Shown: one piece after another, positions 1 through 12,683 of the stretch | Numbering within the stretch: position 1 is the stretch's first letter | How the letters are laid out: each line of letters begins with the position of its first letter | NCBI GenBank assembly: GCA_013397795.1 | Contig: VZTJ01000638.1 | Span: 821,586 to 885,585 of the forward strand | Length of the DNA: 64,000 bases | From: Orthonyx spaldingii | Lineage: Eukaryota > Chordata > Aves > Passeriformes > Orthonychidae | Direction: 5' to 3' | The notes under the pieces: model-generated | Told to the model about the DNA's origin: nothing | What the model saw: only the letters and a program-made list of their open reading frames with translations | Databases searched by the model: none | Program-made: the position numbers and the translations under genes

Positions 1-3000
1 AAGCAGGTGCAGAATTCAAGACCCAGCAGTCATCTGCTCCGTTCAGTTTGCCCCTGCCAGCCACGTGGCCTGGGGCACACTGGCTTTATATGATCAGTAC
101 AAGGCCAAGTGTTAATTCCCTGGGCATTCTCACACCAGCATGAGTGGCACATAATGCTATGACTGACGGTGCAGAAGCAGGAGCCACATCACAAGCTGTA
201 CACACTAGAAACTTGTGCTGATACTGCCCTGATGTGACTCAGTGGCACTCAAAATGCATTATAGATTATTTTCAGATGCAAATTTTAATTTAAAGCTGGC
301 TGAAATGTTAATGAAGTTTCAGCTCTTTTTCAAAGGGGAAAATTCCCTACTGCTTACAAAAATGTTTTCTTTTTTTTCCCCTCTGCCTGATCTGCTTCTA
401 GTGACATACAGCAACCAAACCTCATAAAAGAAATTAATCAAGCCTTCATATCATTTTCCCTTTTCAAAGGTGGAAAGGTTGAGGTGTGTGATCTTCAGCA
501 TTTCTGATGTGTACCAAAATGATGTCTTAGAAAACAGTGGAGGAAGGAAATTCCAAACCCACAGTTCCTCTGATTATCATATCCTATGCTCACAGCTGTA
601 TGTTGCTGAAACCACTGGGTTATCATTTCCAGAACTTACAAGCATGGCTGTGTTATGATGTAAGCTGATCTTAATTGGAGCTGTCACAATCCCACCCTTC
701 CCTCACCTCCTTCCTCTCCTTGCCACATGTCACCAAGTCCATCCTTGAGCCAGGACTGCGTAAGTGCCTGGTTCAGGGAGCTTTCAGCTGAATGAAGGCT
801 TCTTTCCCATGTGTTTTCAGCCACATCAAACCCTCGCTGCAGCTCACGATCCAGGCAGGAAACTCAGGGGTTAGAGCTAGGGAGGCAGCAAAACTGTTCA
901 AGTGAAGGAACAGCAACAGAGCAGCGTCAACTCTGATTAGTTTAAGCTGCTGTGGACCTACATCTTGCGATGTCTAGGGCTGCTTTGGTATGACACAGGA
1001 GAAAGGCTCTTATCACACAGCTGAAAGCCAAACCAACCACAGCTTTATAGGTAAAAAAGACCCCACCTCACATGCTAACTTAAAATAAACTGTTGGGCTA
1101 CGCAGATCATACAGAACAGATGCAGTCTGCTTCTGATGAAAAATAGCTTGAGATAATGGTGCACTGCTACAATCTGCACCAGGGGCATTTTCCGAGTGGC
1201 AGGTTGAATTAGCCTCAAGTGACACGCATTACAGTAACACTTCCCTGAGGCAGTAAGGCAAGGCTCCACATTCAAATGGAAAAAATTGAGCATTCTTGCC
1301 AAAGGCAAACGATAAAGCGCGTGATTAAGAACCACTGTTTCCAGAACATGGTGAAGCTCCTGAAAAATCTTTCAAGGACTTGAGAAAATACACCTGGAAA
1401 TAAAGAGCAGAAATTTTCCTTTACATCTCTACAGTTACCATACTACACATCTCTCTTGCTACTTTCCAGTGAAGAACCATCAACTGCGTCCTGACTAGAA
1501 ATTAACTTCGTAACTCTGCAGTTCTAAAGGCACCCTGTCCAGACAGTTGTGCAGGGTGGGTGTCTGGATTTCAGCTGGACCCAGAAGACACTGAAGTTCC
1601 CTTCCATTTCCTTCCCTGCTATAGGGAATTGGAACATTTTACATCATACAAGAGAGATCCTGTGGTGGTAAGGAATCTTACCTGACACCACCATCTACAA
1701 TATCTTCAAGAGGAGTCACTAAGGAAGAGCTTCACTAGCCAGTTAGCATCCACAGGTGATTCACCACCTTTGGAAATTACAGTAACTGAGAAAAAGAATC
1801 AGTGCAGACACCTATCTTCACCTCTTTTCATTAGCTCAACAACCAATACCCACTTTTTCAGTACTGCAGTTAGAATTTGTATTGCCAAATTTCAACCAGG
1901 CCTCAAGGGCAGGATACCAGACCAGGAATAAGAATTGGTGACTTTTTCGTTCAACAAGAACAAAACAGTGCTTTCCAGCATACATGAGTCTGAGGCAATG
2001 GTATCTGCACATTATTTTTCATTGCAGTCTTCTACACACTCTCCAAATGGCTACAGTTATTCAATCAACCACGGGCAGCTGTGCAGGTTGTTACACAAAC
2101 CTATACATGTTCAAGTTATGCAGCCCCTAGACAAGAGGCCTGGCTGGTTTCCCCAACAGGAGATTCCCATTTTCCTTCAACTGCCTTTAAGATAATTACC
2201 AAAACAACCCATTTGTGCACATATTCTTACTGTAGTGTCACTGAATATATTTCTCTGTAAAATAACTGCCCATTGGAAAGCATGCATACTCAAATATCCA
2301 CATGATAACATATGTGCGGATACACATATAAAACACCTTGGCCAATACCTGTTTGATTGAATTAATTTTACTCTTTCCACATTACAACAGGTGCCCGCAT
2401 CAGTTTTGACTATCTTTAAACAAATGACAGAAATCTAAAATTTTAAATCATGCCAATATTTGAATACCCTCTATTCAAGTGCTCTTGATCAGTTTAAAAG
2501 TATATTACCACAACACCAGCCTCAAATTTTACCTTCTTTTTAACAATTCTTCTTGGAGCTTAAAGTAGGTTAAGCAAATTGTTCATCAGATTTTTCCTTT
2601 TCCTTTCTTTTATTGTTATATACTCCATTGAAGCTGAGAGATGAAAATGTAAAAACTGGTTTAAGCAGATGAACAGTTCCCTGGAAGGGAACTCCTATTG
2701 CACCTAATTAAGTTTTGGCATTTGTCAAGTTCCACTTTTTGTACATGTGGATGGGATTATCCAAAGGAACAAGGTCTTTCCACTCAAATCATGGTGAAGA
2801 AGTCCAAGCTGAACCCATCAGCAGCATATTCAGACCAGTTTCAAGCATTTTTGAAAATCCTCCCCCTTCCCAACCTGCCCAGAAAGTGGGCATAAATAAA
2901 TAAACTTCCACCACCTCATGTCCTGGCAGCAACATCCACAAACTGCAGTTTGTGCAGCTCTGTCAAGTTAAAGATGCTGCGAATTTCTTTTTAAATACAA

Positions 3001-3079
3001 ACAACATTTCTGAAGTTAGTTCTTTCAACCATTCACTTTGATTTTGATAAATTATATTAAATACAATTTGCCTCAGCAG
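1..3079. other. Unique non-coding sequence
   Basis: Unique AT-rich DNA with no gene, RNA or clear repeat. Minus-strand splice-like signals occur (donor GTCAG|gtaaga near 1683; acceptor tacattttcatctctcag near 2632), but the segments between are short or carry stops in every frame or soon after. Confidence 0.6.
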
Positions 3080-3345
3080 CGTTTTAAAGCACGACAGCTA
3101 GAGCATGAGTAGGTCATTTTTACACAGAGCGTACAACCTCCTCAGTTGTGTAGACAGCCCGGATTATGCATGCAGGCCCACACTCCCCGAGATAACAAAA
3201 TTACCCGGCTTGTACTCCAAGCCAGTCAGAAACTGCGGAGTCGCTGATAGCAAAGTCAAGCCCGAGCCAATCAGTCCTGCTAAGCAGCTGCTATCTCAGT
3301 TGCTTATTAGTTCACCAGTACACTGGCCACGACCAAAGGCTTCAG
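3080..3345. promoter_or_regulatory. CpG-retaining block with CCAAT and GATA motifs
   Basis: About ten CpG dinucleotides fall in 265 bases, whereas several hundred bases on either side hold very few. Inside it are a CCAAT box (gccaatcag, 3266-3274), an AGATAA GATA-type site (3190-3195) and an E-box cagctg (3285-3290). Retained CpG in otherwise CpG-poor bird intron or intergenic DNA suggests a conserved regulatory element or an unmethylated promoter or enhancer. A 125-codon open frame starts at 3105 but has no recognisable domain. The block is too small to be a classical CpG island. Function is inference. Confidence 0.3.
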
Positions 3346-6300
3346 ATGGGCTTACAGTATGCACAGAACAAAATTGTCTCTGCTTTCACATACCACAGAA
3401 ACGCAACCATGAACGAATACTATCAAAGGGTGGAGGTAGGAGAGAAATCTCTTTTAAATTTACTCAAAACATTATTTTTTGAACACTGAAGAGAAAATAC
3501 TTACTCTTGAATACTGTATAATAACAGAACCATGCTGTTTGCTGGCAGAATGCTAAGTTTCATTTTCAGCAGAAAAAAAAATGGTATAATAATTTTTCCT
3601 GATTTAGATGGGGTTTAGGTCAACCTTAGCTACATACAAATGAATGTTTTGTTCAAATTACAGGGTAATTTTAATTAGGACACCCTGCTAGACATCCTGT
3701 TGTTCTATTTAATGGACTTTCTCAATTATGAGAAGAAACACCTCCCCACCCGCCTGCGACTTGAAGTAAAAATTATGCTGAATAAATATACAAAGACAAA
3801 AATTATTATTCTGTATTAGATCTTTTTATTTCTGTTAATCTTTATTTGGCAACTGCTGCATCAAAAGGGCAGAGTTCAGAATCCCACACCCATTAAACAC
3901 CTGTTTAAAAACCACTTGAAGCACCGGAACCAGCCAAATATGTCCCAATTAAGCAGAAACATTGGCACTGCTGTCTCGGGTAAGGAACACCCATTGCCAT
4001 TTGCTCTCATTAGGTTAAACGGGTTTCTTGGGACATAGCTGAATTCCTGATTATGTGCATTGCAAATGGATGGAGAACACCAGAACAATAAAATTTAATT
4101 CAGCGTAGCCTTCTGTCCAGTTGTCGAGTACAGAATTTTGGGAAAAGCAGAAGCTGAAGGTTTGGGAAGTGGACAAGAGTTACATGTTGTAAGTATGTAT
4201 GAGACAGCGCATACTTTCAAGAAACTGCCTGGTCAATCTAACAGAGAGAATTTGGTTGGGGTTTCTTCTTGAAAATGCTCTGAGATTTAGAGTCCATTTC
4301 AGTTATGTTAGCATCTCCTCCTCTGTACTTTGCATTAGTTTGATTCACTTACACAGTTTTATTTGTTAGAAGTACAATATGGTATCTTTTTATATTCACT
4401 TCAGTGTTAAATTGGTCAGCGACTTCTTAATTTTGTATGTTTATGATGCACTGATGGAACGCAAAGCCCAGACAACAAAAGCTTTAGTTGTAGATCAGAC
4501 ACCATACTGCAAGTTTTCCAAACATTTTTGTCAACTTAAATAAGTAAAGGCTCTTCTAGAGAGACCGATTGCATGGCAAACAGAAGAATCTTGCCTGTCA
4601 CTCATTTAACCTCTTGACCCCCGCCAAGGACGTGTACATGCTTGCCAATAAGTGACAAGTCAAGTGGTCTTTTACCAAATACCCAACAATACATTTCAGG
4701 GTGGTGCCACTAGACAGCATGAGAGCAGAGTGGTAGTGATTAAAAAGTATGTTTGAAATCGTTCTAATATCCATGCTCAATCCTCTATAATCCCACTTCA
4801 TGATCAATTTATTAACTTCCTTTGTTGTCCTTTCTGTCACCCTCCTGTGCTAGTTACTAATATATCTTAGTTTGAAAAGCACTGTACGCCATGGGCACAA
4901 AAAGCTAGAATGCTTCACATACAATCGATCAGTTATCTGTATCCAAGTAGGAGATGTACAGTCTCTGAACGGATACCTTCAAATTAAATGTATAAAAAGC
5001 ATGGTTCAGCACAACAAACACCACTTAATTCACAGCTCATAGTCAGGATGTTAGCAGACTGAAAAGAACATCTGTATATTTTTCTCTCCGCTTACGCCAG
5101 ATAGACTTCTTGAGAACATAAATCCTGTTGTTTTTCTACTACCTCTTGTACTTAGTGCAGAATTCACAATTATTTAGTGCCTGCATTTCTAAAGTAAACT
5201 CTAGTACATGAAAAAAAAGCATTCTAGAAATAAAATATATCAGCTAGCACTTGCTGCTGACCTAAAACTATATTTATTTTCAAGACAACCATAAGAGTGG
5301 CAGATGCTTTCTTGTTCTGGTTGGCTTAAAATGGCACTAAGAAATCCTAAGATAGGCACCTGCATACTTAATCTTTGCTTGTCATCCCTCCCCCCCCCAA
5401 CACCCCCAAGTATTTTTGCATATAAACAACATTTTCTAATTTGCTATTGCAATTTCTTTAGCTATTCATAGGTGCTATATTCATTGCGGTCTCAAGAACA
5501 GTTTCCCTTCCATAATCCTACTGATCTCATCAAAGGATGCTGGGTATTCAAAACATCTGAAAAAGATAAAATATTCCATATTTACTCTCCATTATTTAAT
5601 TCACAAAAAGTGTTGCTTATAGTGGAAATGTTTTAAAACAGTATCTCTAAAAATTGAGAGGCACAGTCCTTGGCCATTTCTTAATTTAAGCCTTAGTAGC
5701 TTCCCCTCTTAGAATTGGTGGATGACATTATATTCAGTAGATGATATCTGTAGGTGCAACACTTCCAGACTACAGAAAGTAGCAAAAGCTATCATTACAA
5801 ATGGATGTTTTTATTGGTAGATATTTCGAGACTAACCAAAAGGGAATAGGAAAGCAGGAGTGTGGGTGGAAAGAAAACAAAATAAGTCCACAAACAAACA
5901 AACCACTACAAATCACAACAGGACAAGAGAAAAATCAAGCAGTGACATAACCTTACCGGATTAGTAAAAACAATTCTGTCTTGATTGGAATTCCATTTTT
6001 CTTTTTTTCCTTTGTAGTTCCATCAGACAACTATCAAAATGTTTAACTGCATCACTTTCACAGATACAAGTTATACAAGGTAGTTTATCAGGGTTATCTA
6101 AGCACACAATGCAAATTAAAAGGTAAAACCAGGAGTATTTTGTACTGTAAAAACAAGTAAATAAAGGGAAGCATCTCCTTTACATGTCAAAAAAATCAAA
6201 CCCAATTAATTCTCTATGTTTAAACTGGTATTTAACTTCCACTGAACTGAAATTGTATTTTGAACCCCAGAGAAGTTGCCTTCGGTAATACCCTTCAAAT

Positions 6301-9300
6301 GCCTGAGCTCAACAAACCACAGAGAGCTGTGGATTAGCACATGTGCTGGGGAAGAGATGGAATATTCCATGGAAGGAGATACTTTGCCTATATCCCAAAT
6401 ATCTACAGTCAAATCAAAACCTTTCACAATGTGATATAAATGCAAGATACAGATTAAAAGGAGAAAAAGAAAGAAGCAGCTTCAGAACCTGGAACACTTT
6501 GTGGAACTGATTTTAATTGCCCAAAATAGCAATTATTGAAGCTATTGCAAGAGGTAATCAAGTCCCATACATCAGCTATGGACAAGACCCTCTCAACCCT
6601 AGAAATATGTGGTAATACCCAGGAAAGGGTGGGGGGAGGAGGGGAGAGAGAGAGAAAGAGAAAGCAACAGAGCAAGAAGCGAGGCGTGGGGCTAACACCA
6701 AAGATGAAAATGGCTGGAATTAAAAATCCAGATACATCCTTTATCTCTCTAGGGCATGGAGGGACAAAATAAAAGGGAGGCACATAAACCTTATGCACAA
6801 ATGAAAGGGAAGTCAGTGGAGGGATATATTAAAAAAATTAATGTTGCAATATGCCATCTTGTAATATTACATTGAAAACCACACCACTGTGTGTTGTTAC
6901 TGTATTTGGCCAAGTGCACTACTGTGTTTAATTTGAACTTTGATTACAATAAATCACACGACATAGAGAGGCAACCAAGTGACTCACAGTCTCTTCTGAA
7001 ATCTTACCATATTAAAACTTTGACTGTAATAGGGACACAGTAACCGAAATCTATGTACACGACACCAGAGGAAGGGAGCAGAAGTATTGAACAGAACCTC
7101 CCAGGACTCCTCAGTCATTTGTTACACACGAACAGTAACTTTGCTGTGCCAGCAGTTAGACTGTTAGAGCAGCAGATGAACTTGGTGCTGCCTGCATCAG
7201 ACACAGCAAACCATGGGCTGCCCAATTTTCTAAGGAGGGCACAGACGCTCTGCACACCTGAGCACGATTAAGTCTTACTGCTTATGAAGAAGAGAGTCAG
7301 TATTGGCAGTGCACTGGCTTGAAGGGGAGGGAGGCAGTTGGAGGGGAAGCATAAACCTGTTTCTGCTCGCTACCAACAACATTATTGCAGGCACCAGTAA
7401 TGAGGTAGCTGGGCTAGAAGGGGAAAGGGATATAGGAGCTGAAGTGCTTTATCAGCTCCAAGACCAATGCTAGTTTTGGCACTATTTTCACTCTAGTGAG
7501 TTACAAACAACAAAAAAACCCCAACCAAGCAGGTGCTAGCAATCTGAGAGACCACATGCCAGCTACAGCTGCTTCAAACTGATTCAATTACATCTGCCTG
7601 AATAATCCCAGGACATTGAATCCACTGAGGGGAACCACAAGTCGAAGGGAGACCCAGTACTTTGGGATCTTAACACTCCATTAATTTAAAGTGGAAGCCC
7701 TCCCAAATGAAATTGGAGGAGAGTACTCAGGTAGGGTCTGAACCATATGATCACACCCAAGACTAGGACAAGATGGAAAACAGCATATGCACGACACCAG
7801 GCTACACAGTAAAAGCCCATTGGAAATAACGCCTCAGAATTTTCCTGAAGCAGTCCGACAGCACTGCCTTGTTTCCCAAAACACTGGGTGCAGTACATTT
7901 GCTTGAACATGCTCTTGGGATTGGGACTTCACTCCAAACCTTGTTTGTACAAAAAGGGGCCAAGCAGCTGGGAAATTCTGGAGTGTAGTGTGTCCTCATT
8001 AGCTTCCATCTGCCATCAGAACTCAGCTCATGGCAAGTTTGGCTAAGTCCTGGTGTTCTCAGGTCCAAATCTGGGTCAGTTTTAATTACACTATACAGAA
8101 TTCAGTGTGCAGTTTTTAAATCCTTATTATACAGCGCAGAAGAACGGGCAGCTCTCCAACTAATCAATTTTTTAAAAGTACATATATAAAAATTTTAAAC
8201 CAGGCTAGACAGACAGCGGGTGGAAGAGAAAAAAAATGTATAAGCGAGTACAGGGGTTAGTTAAGAGAACTGTTAGCAAAAGTGGGTCACCAGCAAGTTC
8301 TGCTTTAAAACTTCAAAGGAAGGGGAAAAAGGAAAAAAACTCTTCATTTTTTAAGACATTGAAACTGATGTGCAAGATGTATACAATTCATACTGCTTTT
8401 AGAATCAGCATGGGTTACGCACAATAATACTGCAGGAAGATTTTTATGAAGGGGAAGATGGACTGTCTTGTGACTACAGGACCATAACAGGCACTTGGTG
8501 ACCTCTTCCCATACCTTTAATTGTGTTATTGCCAGGGTTGGGAAAGTCCTTTTACCCAAAGGCAAAGCCTTTAGCCCACAAGTAGAGATAAGGTGTGGTG
8601 CTTAGTAGCACAGTTCAACGGGATTCTTGAAGGTGACAGGGAAATGCAGGATGTTAGTGCAAATCCTTACCTAATTAATGTGTTTTGGACTTCTTCAACT
8701 GCTATTTATTTCCTCCTTTTCTATGCCATCAAATAGCCATCAGCCAGGTCAGGACTTGAAAAGAGTTTTGCTTGCCAGGTTGCTGGCAAACAAAATGATA
8801 GAGGCACAGATAGCTGCATGTTTTTCACTGAACAGACACTTGGGATAGGATAGCACGCCAAATCTTATCTATGTAAATTGGGCTAAAATCTACTCTCAAA
8901 GTCAACAACCAGGATCTGCCCTGTTTAGAATCTTTGTCAGATACAAGGGAGCAAGCAGAAGTCTTCAGTGACAGCTACCGACATAAAGGTATCTCAGAAA
9001 TGGAGAGGGATGATCAAGGAGCAGAGTAAATAGCAATGAAATGATAGATGCTTGTTAGACAAGCATAATATTCTGCCATCCACTACACAAAAACTACACC
9101 TTCAAAGATTTCTAAGTTTGCTTTAACCGTTTCCATGAAAAACTCCTGTTTGAAAAAGACTCCCCTTCATGCACCTCGTTAGCATTGTCATAGTTTTCAT
9201 CTCAGAACTACAACACAGCAGAAACACGGCACAATCCTGCACTCTCCCTTGTACTTCTTCACTTGGTGGCTAATCCATACTTTGCCAGCTGCTGGATGAA

Positions 9301-12300
9301 CCTAGCACATTCTGCCACAGCATGAAATGCACTACTAACTATTTCAGGATCAACCAAAGCTACAAGGCTGTAGTAACCACTCAGTGCACTTTATTTGAAA
9401 GGAAGGTTTTTCTTTAAGGTAACCTCGCTCTCTCAGATGCGGCCCCTTATATACAAAAATCCATACATTCAATACATTATACAACAATCCAAGCAGAAAT
9501 AAAAAAAAACCCAAATGACCAAACAAAAACAAACCAAAAAACCCCACAAACTTACCACAGGAGCATTACAATCTTAGGTACCCCCAGCTTCTCCATTACA
9601 GTACCTAGTTCTCAAATTGAGGTTTTTTTACCCATACCATCTGACTGGTCTGAAGTTCTAACCTCAGCTGAGCCCACTTACATTAATTAGGACAATTGGC
9701 TTCATTGTCTCCAAATAATTGTCAATTTAGTTGAGCTTGGATTAAAAAAAAAGCAAGCTGAAGCCACAAACAGACTGGGCAAGATAATCTTCAGCTTCTG
9801 AAGAAGAAAATTACCCCATGGAAATCTGTTTTCTGAGGATCTGGTTTCTTAGTAGGACTTTTTGCTATGAAGTTTCAATGCAGATCAGTAACAGAACAAA
9901 AGGGAGCAGAGAATGATAACACAGAAAACACTAGTAAGTTTAGCCCAGATAGTATCATTGTAACAGAATGATCACATTATGTAACAGAAGTGAAATTTCA
10001 GTGCCTAGAGTGGACTACTCTCTATTTTAAAGCACTGTTACTGAATTTAGGCATGTCTGATGGACTATTTGAAGACATGACCCACCAGTAACTAGGCAAA
10101 ATAGCCAGGCTGTAAATTCTACACAAAGAAGAGAGGAGTAACAATGCTGTATAGTGCTGCACGTCCTATGAAAACTGACAAGGAAACTCAGTGATGGAAC
10201 AGGGTGCCTACTTGGGAAGCCCAAGATGAGAGGATTGTGTAGTTCAGAAGGAAAGTTCATCTTCTAATTATTTTTTTAGTTTTATATAATGTATTGATGT
10301 AGCTTTATTAGATAATTTTACATTTCTCTTTCTATGGCCTCTCTTCCTTTTCCTCTTCCTCCATTTGACATGCATTAGAATAAACCAAGCCAAAAGGTCA
10401 AAGATTTGTAAAAAGCATTGTATCCAAGTGCTAAGTTGGACTTTTTCTAGGCTCTGAGTAAACTTAAGGACCACAAATATGACAACAGGTTATCACTCAC
10501 TACCTGCTGTGATGGTGGAACTACAGAATAGGAGGAACACTATCCTTGTAAGAGTCTTTACAGATCAGTGTCTAGACATGTGGAATATGAAGTGTTGGAA
10601 ACAAGCTCTCCCCCACCCCCCTTCCAAAACAAACAACAAAAAACCCACCACTAACAGCAAGAAAACCCAACAAGGTGGGAGACTACAGGGGGAAAGAAGA
10701 AGTTCTGCCCATGCTTACAAACCCTAGAGGCTTTTTGCTTTCCCTTCCTCCCTCTAAAATCATGTTTGGATGTGACCCAAGTTGAAGTCACTGCAACACT
10801 TCTGTCTTCAGCTTATAACACAGCCACTTCCGAGATGTCTATTGTCACACTGACTGGTGCAAGGTGTATCTGCTAGCCTCAAATTCTCACCAGGGAGCCT
10901 ATGGAAGAGGAGACTGAGTGGCATTTCCTGAACAATCCACACTGTTCTTGCATAACAAGGCTCCCACTGAAGCACATCATCTTTCTCCAATTTTATTCAT
11001 GAGGAAGCAGTGAAAGATGTGTCATGGCATATGAATGCAGATATAATCTATAGCAACAAAGCAAGGATGCCATTCTGAGATGGGACATTTTATTTTGCAG
11101 ACTTAGCACCTGGGGATGTTAAAAACATAGGAGTAAATTACAGAATGAATTAAAACATGGTGGTCACAAGTTAGAAATCAAAGAGAGAATCCTGTCAGAC
11201 ATATTTCCACTAGAATTTCCAGCTACAGTATTCATCTTACTGTACCTACATGTAGCATCCCCCATAATCCTCTTTTTGGGGTCTATCCTTTCCACTGCAT
11301 CAGCTGGAATACCTGAGACAATAGTATGATTTATAAACTGAATAAGTCTCTCAACTTTATTGTACTTGGCTGCAAGAGCTCCAAGTCATATCCTTAACAT
11401 TTGAATGCCATTTTTCTATTGCACTTTATTTTCGAGTGGGTGTTTCTGGCGCTATACAGTTTATGTAAAATGAAGCAGTACATAAGAAAATGCAACACCT
11501 ATTCTCATGTGTTTCATAAACATCCAGCCCCTGACTTGTGTGTGCTGCGCAGCACAGTTGTTATTGCCAGATAACAACATGTTCTAAACTGACAGAATAA
11601 GTCCTACAGATCTCATTTTTTTTTTAATTTTAAAAACAGTGGAGCCATATGAAGAGGAATTTGCCAAATTACCTGCAGAGAAGGAGGACACCTGCAATTT
11701 TCTCACTGCATTGATGAGATGGTATCAAGAACAGTGCTAAACAAGGCCAACCAAAGGGACCACAAATACTCTCCTAAAGAATAATACTCTCGTATATTGT
11801 TCTTGAATAAAAACTTAGAGTTCCCACTAAAGTGATGTCAACTTGCAAGTTTAGTCCAGCCTGCATGACAGAAGACAGCAAAAACAGCACACAGACCTAC
11901 ATACATAACTCAGTTTATTCCTTTCAATGATTTGATAGCCAAACTAATTTCAGAAGATGAATTCAGAAGGCCCTTTATGGCAAAACAGATTATAACCCAA
12001 GTTTAAGACAGAATAGGAAATGACAACAGAAAAACACAGGGAAGACCATGAAAAGAAAGTTTACAACATAACTGCTTTTGTACAGCAATATGAGATAAAC
12101 ACCAATTATCACAATTTTCTAGATGAGCAAACAAAAAGCTCTGATCACAAAATAAATCAAGGGACTCATGCTGAATGTACATGATTATGTCATACTCTGT
12201 TTTCTATTAATTTTATCACATTTACCCTCAGTACCTGACAACTAGTGCTTTTTATATTCAGAGAAAGAAAACAACAATAGATAAGCACTGAAGCATGCAT

Positions 12301-12519
12301 TTGGAGCATGGTTCAAATGAAAACCTACCATGCCCACATCATATCCCTTTGCAGACCAGACAGGCTCAAGAGCATGTCCCTGACTCCAACCAGGGCAGTT
12401 ACTCACTGTACCTGTGGGCAGGACAAATGAGAAGTCTTGCTGCCTTGCACTAAATCTTTCCAGTTGCTGGCAGACCACTGGCCAGGCATTTTCTGAGCAA
12501 GCAATTATATAACTTCCAC
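3346..12519. other. Unique non-coding sequence
   Basis: No gene or interspersed repeat recognised. It contains C runs at 5389-5397, a G-rich stretch at 6627-6645 that leads into a GA-rich patch, and AAAC-type A-rich bits near 9500-9545 and 10620-10660. Open frames are at most 95 codons outside low-complexity sequence and look random. Confidence 0.6.
4121..4188 (+). other. Candidate 68-base exon, plus strand
   Basis: The acceptor gccttctgtccag and donor GTT|gtaagtatg bound 68 bases that are open in two of three frames (one reads STEFWEKQKLKVWEVDKSYM). Neither peptide is recognised. Two open frames in so short a segment is not rare. Confidence 0.13.
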
Positions 12520-12537
12520 ATACATACATGTATGTAT
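12520..12537. repeat. 18-base perfect palindrome (CATA/TATG)
   Basis: The sequence atacatacatgtatgtat equals its own reverse complement. It sits in a short alternating ATAC/GTAT microsatellite followed by a TA run, and is most simply a simple-sequence product. Confidence 0.85.
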
Positions 12538-12587
12538 ATATATTTGTTACATTATCTTTTCATTAAGTGGTCCTTGATAGGCCCTTT

Positions 12588-12609
12588 CCCACCCCCCCAC
12601 CCCCCCCCC
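12588..12609 (-). repeat. C-run / G-quadruplex-capable tract
   Basis: The plus strand has C runs of 3, 7 and 9 separated by single A bases; on the minus strand these are G runs of 9, 7 and 3. Such G runs with one-base loops can fold as a quadruplex and commonly stop polymerases, which explains the adjoining gap. A further six C precede the right-hand copy of the duplicated 20-mer. Confidence 0.8.
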
Positions 12610-12610
12610 A

Positions 12611-12683
12611 ATGAGTGTATCTAATTTCCTNNNNNNNNNNNNNNNNNNNNNNNNNNNCCCCCCATGAGTGTATCTAATTTCCT
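12611..12683 (+). repeat. 20-base duplicate flanking the gap, likely artefact
   Basis: The 20-mer atgagtgtatctaatttcct occurs at 12611-12630, immediately left of the N run, and again at 12664-12683, just right of it. Both copies are preceded by a C run. Sequence continues normally after the second copy. The simplest reading is that the two contig ends overlap and were not merged, so the true genome has one copy and the gap is false. A real short tandem duplication is possible but less likely. Confidence 0.85.
12631..12657. other. Assembly gap, 27 N
   Basis: There are 27 unresolved bases. The length is not a standard placeholder such as 100, so it may be an estimated gap. It lies beside a C-rich run that is hard to sequence. 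Confidence 0.99.

Noticed and set aside
3105..3482. 125-codon open frame as a protein-coding gene
   Set aside because: No recognisable domain or convincing splice framing; it overlaps a CpG-retaining block that is better explained as regulatory. Kept as a finding for the block, not as a gene.
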